A stretch of 62,755 nt of DNA, taken from positions 1 through 62,755 of the forward strand of contig CAWJFY010000001.1 in assembly GCA_963842295.1 (NCBI GenBank), in the 5' to 3' direction. Each line of letters begins with the position of its first letter. Within the stretch, counting starts at the first letter, position 1. Origin of the DNA: JAJNBA01 sp963842295. GTDB taxonomy: Bacteria > Actinomycetota > UBA4738 > HRBIN12. The notes under the pieces were generated by a model. It worked only from the letters and a program-made list of their open reading frames with translations, searched no databases and was not told where the DNA came from. Positions 7,734 through 15,432 of this stretch are shown here, one piece after another. Both the position numbers and the translations under genes were made by a program.

Positions 7734-9239
7734 TCAGTCTCCTGCGAGCGATCTCGTTGCTGCTGGCACGGCCCGGCCCTCGCTCCAGGTCCGCAGACGC
7801 GCGATGTCCTCGGCTCTCGTGCGAGACAGGGGTGCGGTGTGCTCGGCCTCGTCCTGGAGGAACGCGTCGTCCAACTCTTCCTCGGCGGCGAAGGCCCGGT
7901 AGAGGGCTCCGACGACGACCCCTTCCAACTCGGCCCCGGAGAAACCGCCCGTCCGGGTCACCAGCTCGGCGAGATCGAAGGACGCGGGATCGCGACGGCG
8001 GCGCTCGAGATGCAAGCGCAGGATCGCCTCCCGTTCGACCGGATCAGGGAGGTCGACGAAGAAGACCTCGTCGAACCGGCCTCGCCGCAGGAGCTCCGGC
8101 GGCAAGCTCTCGACGTCATTGCAGGTGGCGACCAGGAACACCTGACCATGTCGCTCCTGCAGCCAGCGGAGGAAGCCCCCCAGCACTCGCTGCCCCACTC
8201 CTCCGTCCCTCGCCGACGCGGACGCCGCGAACCCCTTCTCGATCTCATCCACCCAGACCACGACCGGGGCCATCGATCCGATCGCGAGGAGAGCCCGGCG
8301 GAGCCGCTCCTCGGACTCCCCGACGAACGACCCGAAGATCGCCCCTGGGTCCAGGGACACCAGCGGCATCCCCCAGGATCGGGCGAGCGTCCTGGCGACC
8401 AGCGACTTCCCGCAGCCCGGAACGCCGAGCAAGAGCACTCCCCGCGGAGCGTCCAGCCCGTACTCCTTCGCCTCGACGCTGAACCCACGGCCCCGCACCG
8501 CGAGCCAGTCCTTCAGTCGGTCGAGCCCTCCCACCCGGTCGAGACCGCCCTCTTCCGTCGGCACCAGCGAGAGGATCCCGTCTTCGGCGAGAAGACTCGC
8601 TTTCGCCTCCCGCATCTGGGGCAAGTCATCGACGTCCAGGCGGCCGTCATCGAGCGCCGCCCGAAGGATCAGTCGCTGCGCTTCCAGCAGCGAAAGACCC
8701 CGGAGACCTTCCTCCAGCTCTCTGACCCGTTCGGCGGGAAGATCGACCTTCGCGAAGTCCCGAACCCGGAGCTCCTCCATCGTCTCGGCTACGAGTCGCT
8801 GCAACTCCGCGCGCGACGGCGGCGCGAGTTTCCACAGGAGCGCCAGTCCCTTCAGTTCGTCGGGGACCGAGATCGTCGGCCCCGTGAGCACGACGGTCTG
8901 CTCCGGTGTCGCCTCGAGCGCCCGTTCCTTGATCGCGCGGACGCTCGTGTGTTCCTCGAGCACGGGCTCGGCGTCGTGGAACACGAAGACGCCCGGACCA
9001 CGGATCTCCGCGATGAAGCCCATCGCGGTGGCAACCGTCTGCGTGTTCGCCTGCGGTCCAAGGCCGTCGCGCGAGAGCCCCCGAGTGGACGACCACGTCC
9101 ACAGAGGGAGATCGGTCCCGGCTGCCTCTCTGAGATAGGTCATGAACCGCGCCTCGTCGTCCACCCTCGCAAGGATCAAGGGATGCCGGGAAACGAGCAG
9201 CAGTCGGAGATCGCCCGCGGCGTCCATGAGGCGAATCAT
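7734..9239 (-). CDS. AAA-family ATPase (Ycf46-like)
   Basis: The 501-residue protein has a non-catalytic N-terminal half (about 1-230: VSRHPLILARVDDEARFMTYLREAA..., FVFHDAEPVLE). A single AAA+ module follows, with Walker A GVPGCGKS (272-279), pore-like FGSFVGESEERLRRAL, Walker B VVVWVDEIEKGF, sensor 1 VATCNDVESLPPELLRRGRFDE and C-terminal sensor 2 FSGAELEGVV. This order matches cyanobacterial/plastid Ycf46-type ATPases, whose role is poorly known. ATG 9239 or ATG 9227 may start it. The divergent hydrolase begins only 22 nt away. Confidence 0.85.
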   Translation of the reverse strand: MIRLMDAAGDLRLLLVSRHPLILARVDDEARFMTYLREAAGTDLPLWTWSSTRGLSRDGLGPQANTQTVATAMGFIAEIRGPGVFVFHDAEPVLEEHTSVRAIKERALEATPEQTVVLTGPTISVPDELKGLALLWKLAPPSRAELQRLVAETMEELRVRDFAKVDLPAERVRELEEGLRGLSLLEAQRLILRAALDDGRLDVDDLPQMREAKASLLAEDGILSLVPTEEGGLDRVGGLDRLKDWLAVRGRGFSVEAKEYGLDAPRGVLLLGVPGCGKSLVARTLARSWGMPLVSLDPGAIFGSFVGESEERLRRALLAIGSMAPVVVWVDEIEKGFAASASARDGGVGQRVLGGFLRWLQERHGQVFLVATCNDVESLPPELLRRGRFDEVFFVDLPDPVEREAILRLHLERRRRDPASFDLAELVTRTGGFSGAELEGVVVGALYRAFAAEEELDDAFLQDEAEHTAPLSRTRAEDIARLRTWSEGRAVPAATRSLAGD

Positions 9240-9261
9240 CGCAGGGGACTACGCTTCGCCC

Positions 9262-10146
9262 GTGGACCTCCCGGACCTCAGGACGGCCGACCTGGATGGG
9301 CCGGTCGCCTACCGGGGGTGGGAAGGGCCCTCCGACACGGCCTTCGTGCTCATCCACGGACTCGGCGCATCCCATCTCTCCTGGATCCAGGTGGCCGATG
9401 GGCTCTCCGGGTTGGGACGCGTGTTCGCGATCGACCTCCCGGGGTTCGGGGCATCCGCCCTCGCCGGACGAGGCGCAGGCCTGATGGATCAGCGCCGGAC
9501 GGTGTCTCGGTTCATCGACTGGATCGGCGTCGACAGGGTGGTGCTCGGTGGAAGCTCGATGGGGGGCGCCCTTTCGATCCTGCAGGCCGCGGTCGAGCCC
9601 TCCTCCGTGGATGGGATCGTGCTCACGAGCAGCGTCTTCCCGTGGAGGTTCGGCGGGATCCCCCATCCGCTGATCCTGGCGTCGTTCGGGATCTACGCGA
9701 CCCCAGGGCTGGGTGAGCGTCTCGTGTCGTGGCGACTTCGCGAGATGGATCCCGAGCAGATGCTGCGCATCAGCCTGCGGGTCCTCACCGCGGATCCCTC
9801 GTCGATCCCCGAAGACGTCGTGGGACTGTTGGTCGACCTCGCGCGAGAGCGGAAGGACGATCCCGACCTGGCGACGTCGTTCCTCGAAGCGGCGCGCTCG
9901 ATGATGCGGCTCGGGCGACGCCCCGAGGTTTCCCGAAGAGCGCTCGAGAACGTCACGTGTCCGGTCCTGGTGTTGCACGGTGGTCGGGACCGGCTGGTTC
10001 CCGTGAGGTTCGCGGAGGCGGAATTGGCTCGGCACCCCCGATGGCGAGGGAGGTTCTTCCAAGATCTCGGTCACATCCCGCAGATGGAGGCGCCCGGGAG
10101 ATGGCTGGCCGAGGTCGCCGATTGGTTCGCCGACACGTTCGACTAG
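9262..10146 (+). CDS. Alpha/beta hydrolase
   Basis: The 294-residue protein has the full fold signature: oxyanion-hole HGLGASHLSW, nucleophile elbow GGSSMGG (S99), acid GGRDRLVP and base LGHIPQMEAP. Substrate is unknown; esterase, lipase or haloperoxidase-like activity are all possible. GTG 9262 was chosen because TACGCT (9250-9255) lies 6 nt upstream, a typical leaderless arrangement. The upstream ATGs would overlap the divergent ATPase. It converges with WS/DGAT, the stops overlapping by 4 nt, and a lipid link with that enzyme is only inferred from position. Confidence 0.85.
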   Translation: MDLPDLRTADLDGPVAYRGWEGPSDTAFVLIHGLGASHLSWIQVADGLSGLGRVFAIDLPGFGASALAGRGAGLMDQRRTVSRFIDWIGVDRVVLGGSSMGGALSILQAAVEPSSVDGIVLTSSVFPWRFGGIPHPLILASFGIYATPGLGERLVSWRLREMDPEQMLRISLRVLTADPSSIPEDVVGLLVDLARERKDDPDLATSFLEAARSMMRLGRRPEVSRRALENVTCPVLVLHGGRDRLVPVRFAEAELARHPRWRGRFFQDLGHIPQMEAPGRWLAEVADWFADTFD

Positions 10147-11525
10147 GTTCCCGCAGCGCTCGCCAGGTCGTCGACCGCAGACTCGATCCCTCGGGCCAGC
10201 ACGTCGATATCGGGGACGCGATCCCAGTCGGCCGTGAGGCCGAACGCCATCGTGCCGGCGGCCGACGTGCACGCTACTGAGAGCCCGCAATCCTCCTTCA
10301 GGTTCATGGCCGGGTAGCTCGCCTCCAGAGGCGCACCGGCCAGGTAGAGCGGCACCTGCGGCGCCGGGATGTTCGAGACGACGAGGTTGTACCAGCGTGC
10401 TTGGGCGACCAGGCGCGCCGCCGTCGCGTGGAGCGCCGGCGGCGCGTAGGCGCCGAGACCGATGATCGTGTCCGCGCCGACCGCCATGCCCGAGTCTTTG
10501 ATCCTGGCGGTGGCGGCGCGGACGCGCCGCAGGCGTGTCCGCGCCGCCATCCTCCCCACCGGCACGTCCACGAAGACGGGCGCGACTCGGTTCCCGATGT
10601 CGCCGCTGTCGCCCGGCGACCGGACCGACACCGGCACCATCGCGCGCAGCGTCCTGCCCTTCGACGGCTCACCTCGCTCCTCCAACAGCGCGTGCACGCC
10701 CCCCGCGACCGCGGTCAACACGACGTCGTTCACGGTTCCTCCGAGCTCGTGCTTGATCGCCCGGAAGACCCCGAATGGCCGTTCGGCGGTCGCGAAGCGG
10801 CGGTTGGGGCCGACCTTCCCGTCGAAGGGCCCGCGAGGCGGCGTGCCCATCCCCGCCACGGTGCGAAAAGCGTCGGCGGTGGCGGTGAGGGTCTGCGCGA
10901 GGAGCCGCGGCTGCCGGGCGACGTGGGTGAGGCCCTGGAGCGGGTGCAGGACCACCTCCTCGACGGCGTCTCGGATCAGGTCTTGCGTGGCTGGCGCGTC
11001 CTCAGGTGACCAGGCCCCGTCGGGTGCACCTGGCGGTACGTCCGGCGCGAGGTCGAACAACGCCGACGCGATCAGCATCCCACCGATCCCATCCGCCATG
11101 GCGTGGTGGAGCTTCAGAAGGATCGCCGTTCGGTCTGACGCCAGGTCCTCGAAGACATAGAGCTCCCACAGGGGCTTCGTGCGATCGAGGGGCCGGGACA
11201 GAACCCGCCCGACCGCGCGTTCCAGCTCGAAACGTCCGCCCGGCGATGGCACGGAGGCGCGCCGGAGATGGAAATCCAGATCGAACCGGTCGTCGTCGAT
11301 CCACACGGGCCTCGAGATGTTGCCGGGCACCGCAAGCAGCTTCCGTCGGAGCCGTGGTGCCAGCTGGAGCCGAGCATCCACGACGCGCTCCACGTCGTCG
11401 TAGGTGAGGCGGGAACCGTCCTCACGGGGCCCGAAGATGGACAACCCGGCGACATGCATGTGCACACCGGGTTTCTCCATGTAGAGGAAGCTCGCGTCGA
11501 GCGCCGTCAATCGCTCCGCAGGCAT
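10143..11525 (-). CDS. Wax ester synthase/diacylglycerol O-acyltransferase (WS/DGAT)
   Basis: The 460-residue protein begins with the family's LTALDASFLYMEKPGVHMHVAG block and carries the catalytic HHAMADG (HHxxxDG, residues 140-146). Further downstream are NDVVLTAVAGGV and VVSNIPAPQVPLYLAGA, typical of actinobacterial WS/DGATs. It would esterify fatty acyl-CoA to fatty alcohols or diacylglycerol for storage lipid at the membrane. ATG 11525 is preceded by TAGCAT on the minus strand with 6 nt between, so the mRNA is probably leaderless. Confidence 0.93.
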   Translation of the reverse strand: MPAERLTALDASFLYMEKPGVHMHVAGLSIFGPREDGSRLTYDDVERVVDARLQLAPRLRRKLLAVPGNISRPVWIDDDRFDLDFHLRRASVPSPGGRFELERAVGRVLSRPLDRTKPLWELYVFEDLASDRTAILLKLHHAMADGIGGMLIASALFDLAPDVPPGAPDGAWSPEDAPATQDLIRDAVEEVVLHPLQGLTHVARQPRLLAQTLTATADAFRTVAGMGTPPRGPFDGKVGPNRRFATAERPFGVFRAIKHELGGTVNDVVLTAVAGGVHALLEERGEPSKGRTLRAMVPVSVRSPGDSGDIGNRVAPVFVDVPVGRMAARTRLRRVRAATARIKDSGMAVGADTIIGLGAYAPPALHATAARLVAQARWYNLVVSNIPAPQVPLYLAGAPLEASYPAMNLKEDCGLSVACTSAAGTMAFGLTADWDRVPDIDVLARGIESAVDDLASAAGT

Positions 11526-11617
11526 GTACCCATGCTAGGGTCCGGCGCGATGCGCCGCCTCGCCACCGGCCATCGGCGCTCGTGAAGGCCCGGACGCGAC
11601 CGTGGACGACCGGCTGA

Positions 11618-12331
11618 TCAGTCCTCGAGCTGGATCCGCATCCGCTTGAAGGCTTTTCCCTTCGACTCCGTCTTGACGACGGTGACGTGACCCACCTCAC
11701 CGGTAGCCTTCACGTGCGTCCCGCCGTCCGCCTGCTTGTCGATCCCTTCGATGTCGATCACGCGGATGGGATCGACGAACTCCGGGATCAGGCTCACCTT
11801 CGTTCGGATCAGGTCGGGGTCCGCCAGCGCTTCAGCGCGGGGAAGGAAGCTGACGTGCACCGGGCGGTTCCTGTTGAGCTCCTCGTTGAGCTTCGCCTCG
11901 ACCTCCTTGCCGAGCTCCTGACTCATCTCGTCGAGCTCGAAGTCCATCCGGGCCGAGCCGGTGTCGTCCATGTTCCCGCCGGTCACCTTCGCTCCGTAGT
12001 CGCGGAAGATCACGCCGGAGAGCGAGTGCAGCGCCGTATGCGTGCGCATCAGCCGGTGGCGGCGGCTCCAATCGATCTCGGCGGTGACCGAGTGACCGAC
12101 GAGGGGCGCGTCTCCCTCCACCTGATGGACGATGTCTCCTCCGACCTTCACCGTGTCGGTGACACGGGCGAAACCGCTCTCCCACCGGAGGGTCCCGGTG
12201 TCGCCTGGCTGCCCGCCGCCGCGCGCGTAGAACACGGTCTTGTCGAGGATCACACCCTCGTCGCGAACGTCGACGACGGTGGCCTCACAGCTGGTCAGGT
12301 ACGCGTCTTCGGCGAAGAGCTGCTCGGTCAT
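11618..12331 (-). CDS. Alanyl-tRNA editing hydrolase (AlaX-like)
   Basis: The 237-residue protein matches free-standing AlaRS editing domains: an N-terminal barrel with FYARGGGQPGDTG, then the metal site H98TTALH102-like HxxxH (THTALHS). A second ligand block reads QADGGTHV with H206, and the tail is KGKAFKRMRIQL. It would deacylate mischarged Ser- or Gly-tRNA(Ala). Oddly, the Cys that usually opens the CxxxH motif is Asp (D202) here. Start ATG 12331 was chosen over the longer frame because the extra 50 residues are low-complexity. A TAGTAC -10 lies 10 nt upstream on the minus strand. Confidence 0.85.
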   Translation of the reverse strand: MTEQLFAEDAYLTSCEATVVDVRDEGVILDKTVFYARGGGQPGDTGTLRWESGFARVTDTVKVGGDIVHQVEGDAPLVGHSVTAEIDWSRRHRLMRTHTALHSLSGVIFRDYGAKVTGGNMDDTGSARMDFELDEMSQELGKEVEAKLNEELNRNRPVHVSFLPRAEALADPDLIRTKVSLIPEFVDPIRVIDIEGIDKQADGGTHVKATGEVGHVTVVKTESKGKAFKRMRIQLED

Positions 12332-12344
12332 GGTCCCGAAGGTA

Positions 12345-13268
12345 CTAGACGTCCGGTTCCCGGACGCGAGTGGTCCGGACGAGGGTCGCGATGATCGCAC
12401 CGCCGAGGATGAGGACGCCGCCGATCGCGGTCGGCGCGGTGATCGGCTCGTCGAGGAAGAACGCGGCGAGCACCGCGACACCGAGCGGCTCCATCACACC
12501 GATGATCGCGTTGCGGACCGCGCCCACGAGCTGGAGCCCGCCGAGCATCGCGGCGAACGCACCGGCCGAGAAGACAGCCATGCCGAGAAGGAACGGCCAC
12601 GACGACGCGTCGGGAAGGTCGCTGGCGTCGAACACGAGGGCGAAAACGACATTGGAGGTCGCGGCACCTGCGCCCAGCCAGGCCGCCGCCGTCACCGGGT
12701 CCGTCGTCTTGATCGTCCGGTCGGCGGTGATCAGGTACGCCGTGTAGACGAGCGACGTGGCGAGGGCGAGCAGGATCCCCATCGGGGCCACCTCGACTTC
12801 GCCACCCCCCACGATCACGACCGCGCTCCCGCCCAGGGCGAGCAACAGCGCGACGAACAACCCCCAGCCCGGCGGCCTCCGATCCAGCGCGATCGTCGCG
12901 AGCATCACCCAGACCGGGTAGAGGTAGAACAGCAGCGTCACCGCACCGGCCTTGCCGTGGTTCAAGGCGGAGAAGAACAACGCCGCCTCCGTGCCGTAGC
13001 CGATCGTCGCCGCCAGGATCAGCGGCAGTCGCTCACCCTGCGTCGGAAGCAGGGGCTTGCGGAGCAGGAGCAAGACGGTGAACAGCAGCAGCGACTGTCC
13101 GGCGAACCGGATCGCGAGCATCGGAAACGGCAGCTCTCCGGCCGCAACCTCCTTGCCGAACATCACGACGACCGCGAACTGCAACGCCATGAGAGCGGAG
13201 AGGGTCGAACCGAGGAGCTCCTCGCGGCGGGTTCGCGCCCGGCGGTCGCCTGCCGGAGCCTCGCTCAC
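12345..13268 (-). CDS. EamA/DMT-family transporter
   Basis: The 307-residue protein has ten predicted membrane helices in two EamA repeats (LLGSTLSALMALQFAVVVMFGKEV..., and PMGILLALATSLVYTAYLITADR...). Repeat 2 ends EPLGVAVLAAFFLDEPITAPTAIGGVLILGGAI. These are drug/metabolite exporters of the inner membrane, substrate unknown. GTG 13268 overlaps the upstream hydrolase stop by GTGA, so the two are translationally coupled. AlaX follows after 13 nt. Confidence 0.88.
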   Translation of the reverse strand: MSEAPAGDRRARTRREELLGSTLSALMALQFAVVVMFGKEVAAGELPFPMLAIRFAGQSLLLFTVLLLLRKPLLPTQGERLPLILAATIGYGTEAALFFSALNHGKAGAVTLLFYLYPVWVMLATIALDRRPPGWGLFVALLLALGGSAVVIVGGGEVEVAPMGILLALATSLVYTAYLITADRTIKTTDPVTAAAWLGAGAATSNVVFALVFDASDLPDASSWPFLLGMAVFSAGAFAAMLGGLQLVGAVRNAIIGVMEPLGVAVLAAFFLDEPITAPTAIGGVLILGGAIIATLVRTTRVREPDV

Positions 13269-14041
13269 GCTCCCTCCAGGAACGCACGGACGCGCTCGAC
13301 CAGCAGCGGGATCGAAGCGATCAGCTCCTCCTCCGATGGGAGCGTCAACAGCTCAGAGTTCGGGAGCAGGTCGTCCAGGATCCGGCCGAGCTCGGCGGGA
13401 TGGATCGAGTCGCCCTCCCGGCAGATGAGCAAGACGGGTGCCTCGACCTTCCTCAACATCTCCCGATCGGTGATCGAGATGTCACGTGTGACCTCCCGGA
13501 TCGCCCGAGCGACCCCGACCGGGTTCATGTCCTGCCAGAGCAACAGATCCAGCTCCCGGAGCCACGGCGCGTGCTGGTACCGCTCGCGGCTCATCTCGAG
13601 GACCCGCTCGATCGCCTCGTCCTTCGGGTACGACTCGAGGAGGTCGGCGATCTCGTCGAACCGCTCGGGGTTCCGGAACGGAAGGTCGAGCGACGCCGGG
13701 AGCAGCATCACGATCCGGTCGAATCGGGCCGGATCGTGTTCCAGCAGCGACATGATCGCCCCGGCTCCGAGCGAAGTGCCGACGGCGTTGCGCGCGCCGT
13801 AGGCGCGCGCAACGCCGTCGAGATCGGACGCGAGGTCCTCGAACCGGTAGCCGCGCTCGGGCGCACTCGAATGCCCGTGACCCCGGAAGCAGAACCGCAC
13901 CGCGGTGCCGGCGAGCGATGGCGTGAACGGTGCCAGTTCGCGGCACGAGTTGGTCAATCCGTGGGCGAACACCGTGACCGGCTCTCCGGCGCCGTCGACC
14001 TCGACATGCAGCGTGACGTCGCCGTTGGAGACTTCGGGCAT
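13265..14041 (-). CDS. Alpha/beta hydrolase, apparently lacking the catalytic histidine
   Basis: The 258-residue protein has HGLTNSCREL, RGHGHSSAP, the nucleophile elbow VGTSLGAG (S90) and CREGDSIHP as acid strand. At the place where the base His normally follows, the sequence is TLPSEEELIASIP with no His. It may use another residue, be a non-hydrolytic member, or hold a consensus error. ATG 14041 lies 14 nt after the MFS gene stop, and the gene is coupled to the EamA transporter. A very strong hairpin lies inside the codons just before the nucleophile (see 13781-13819). Confidence 0.8.
   Translation of the reverse strand: MPEVSNGDVTLHVEVDGAGEPVTVFAHGLTNSCRELAPFTPSLAGTAVRFCFRGHGHSSAPERGYRFEDLASDLDGVARAYGARNAVGTSLGAGAIMSLLEHDPARFDRIVMLLPASLDLPFRNPERFDEIADLLESYPKDEAIERVLEMSRERYQHAPWLRELDLLLWQDMNPVGVARAIREVTRDISITDREMLRKVEAPVLLICREGDSIHPAELGRILDDLLPNSELLTLPSEEELIASIPLLVERVRAFLEGA
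13781..13819. repeat. Perfect 18-bp inverted repeat inside a coding region
   Basis: GACGGCGTTGCGCGCGCC (13781-13798) and its exact reverse complement (13802-13819) enclose a 3-nt loop, GTA. It lies in the alpha/beta hydrolase gene, coding roughly residues 75-87, immediately upstream of the nucleophile elbow. The translated protein remains sensible across it. Confidence 0.9.
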
Positions 14042-14055
14042 GGCCCCACAGACTC

Positions 14056-15432
14056 TCAGGCTTCGATGAGGTCGTCCTGCGGAGCGAACCGGTCGCGGAC
14101 CCGACTCGCCCACGCCGCGATCGCAGCGGTCAGAAGGAGGAACACGGCACCGGACGCGATAAGGATCACCCTCGTCCGGCCGGGGTCGTTCTCGACCCAT
14201 ACGAACGACAGGATCAGCGCCGGGACGATGAATCCGAGGTTGTAGGCGATGTCGAACAGCGCGAAAGCCCGGCCGCGGAACCCGTCGGGCATCGCTTGCT
14301 GCACGATCGTGTCCGCGGAGATCTTCCCGACGAAGAAAGCGAAGAAGCCGACGAACAGCATGCCCGGCGAAGCCCGCGACCGAGACGAGCCCTCCGAAGA
14401 CCAGGGTCCCGGCGCCGAGGAGCGCCATCGAGACAAGGAGCAGCCGGACGGGCGGTATGCGGTCCTTCCACGCCTGCGCCGACGATCAGGCCGAGCACGC
14501 CGCCGATCAGGCCGACCGCACCCGAGAGGAGGGTTGGGACCTGGCTGTCGGAACCCCCTTCGATGAGGTTCTTCGCGTACAGCGCGAACACGAACAGCCC
14601 GAACCCCCAGAACTGGTAGCGGAGCATCTGGAAGCCGGTGAGACCGATGGCCGCCGCGGGACGGGAGGCCACCTCACGGATCGCCGTCGGTGATGCTGAG
14701 GATCACCCGTCGAGCCTCCTGCGAGAACGTCGTGACGTGCGGCTCGGTCTCGACGTGCCGCAGCCGGGTGGCGACGAAGGCCCCGATAGCGAGGACGACT
14801 GCGCCGGCGAGCACCACGAGCCATGCAGGTACCGCGGCACCGAACCCGAGCGCGAACGCGATGCCCACGATCTGGAAGAGAGCTCCGCCCGCCTGCGAGA
14901 GCGCGTTGCCCTGCAGCAGGTCGCGGCCCGAGAGCACGTCGGGGATCGCCGCGGACTTCACGGCGAGCGTCACGCGGATCACCGCCTGAGCGGCGAGCAG
15001 CCCCACGACCAGCGCGGCGGTGGCGCCCACGCTCCCCTCGCTGGTGCCCTCGCCGAGCGGAAGCAAGAACGCGAGCGCCACCGCCGCCACGACCCCCGCC
15101 GTGATCAGGTTCGACCACCACACGACGCGGCGTCGCTCGAACCGGTCGATGACGACCCCGATGAACGGCGACAGCAAGGTGTAGGGGACGTACAGCAGCA
15201 GGATCACCTGCAGCAGGTAGTCGGCAGAGGGCACGTTCTGCACGTCGAAGCCCTTCTGCCCACCGAAGGCGATCGACTTCCCGATCGCGCCTTGGACCAC
15301 ACCTTGTCCGGCTTGGGTCAGGAACTGCACGCTCATCAGGGTCGCGAAGTCGCGGTTCGAGAACTGCGAGAACAGGCGGTTGAAGAACCCCCCGAACGCG
15401 CCGAGCCCGCGGAGGATCGTCGCCCCGCTCAC
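14056..15432 (-). pseudogene. MFS transporter with three frameshifts
   Basis: Read piecewise, this is a major facilitator protein. Segment one is FSQFSNRDFATLMSVQFLTQAGQGVVQGAIG through EARRVILSITDG. Segment two is REVASRPAAAIGLTGFQMLRYQFWGFGLFVFALYAKNL. Segment three is KDRIPPVRLLLVSMALLGAGTLVFGG, and segment four is GMLFVGFFAFFVGKISADTIVQQAMPDGFRGRAFALFDIAYNLGF to the stop. Frame changes fall near 14680, 14470 and 14362, each explained by one extra base, so the original frame returns at the end. I think these are consensus errors. GTG 15432 is a possible own start, but the reading frame is open further upstream, so it may instead be the C-terminal domain of the next entry. Confidence 0.7.

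Noticed and set aside
7605..9716. 703-codon plus-strand reading frame
   Set aside because: It is opposite the AAA ATPase, whose motifs are intact. The plus frame is Arg/Pro/Gly/His-rich with no family resemblance, as expected for a GC-rich shadow.
12240..13802. 520-codon plus-strand frame over EamA and hydrolase genes
   Set aside because: Same mirror composition, and both minus-strand genes are clearly real.
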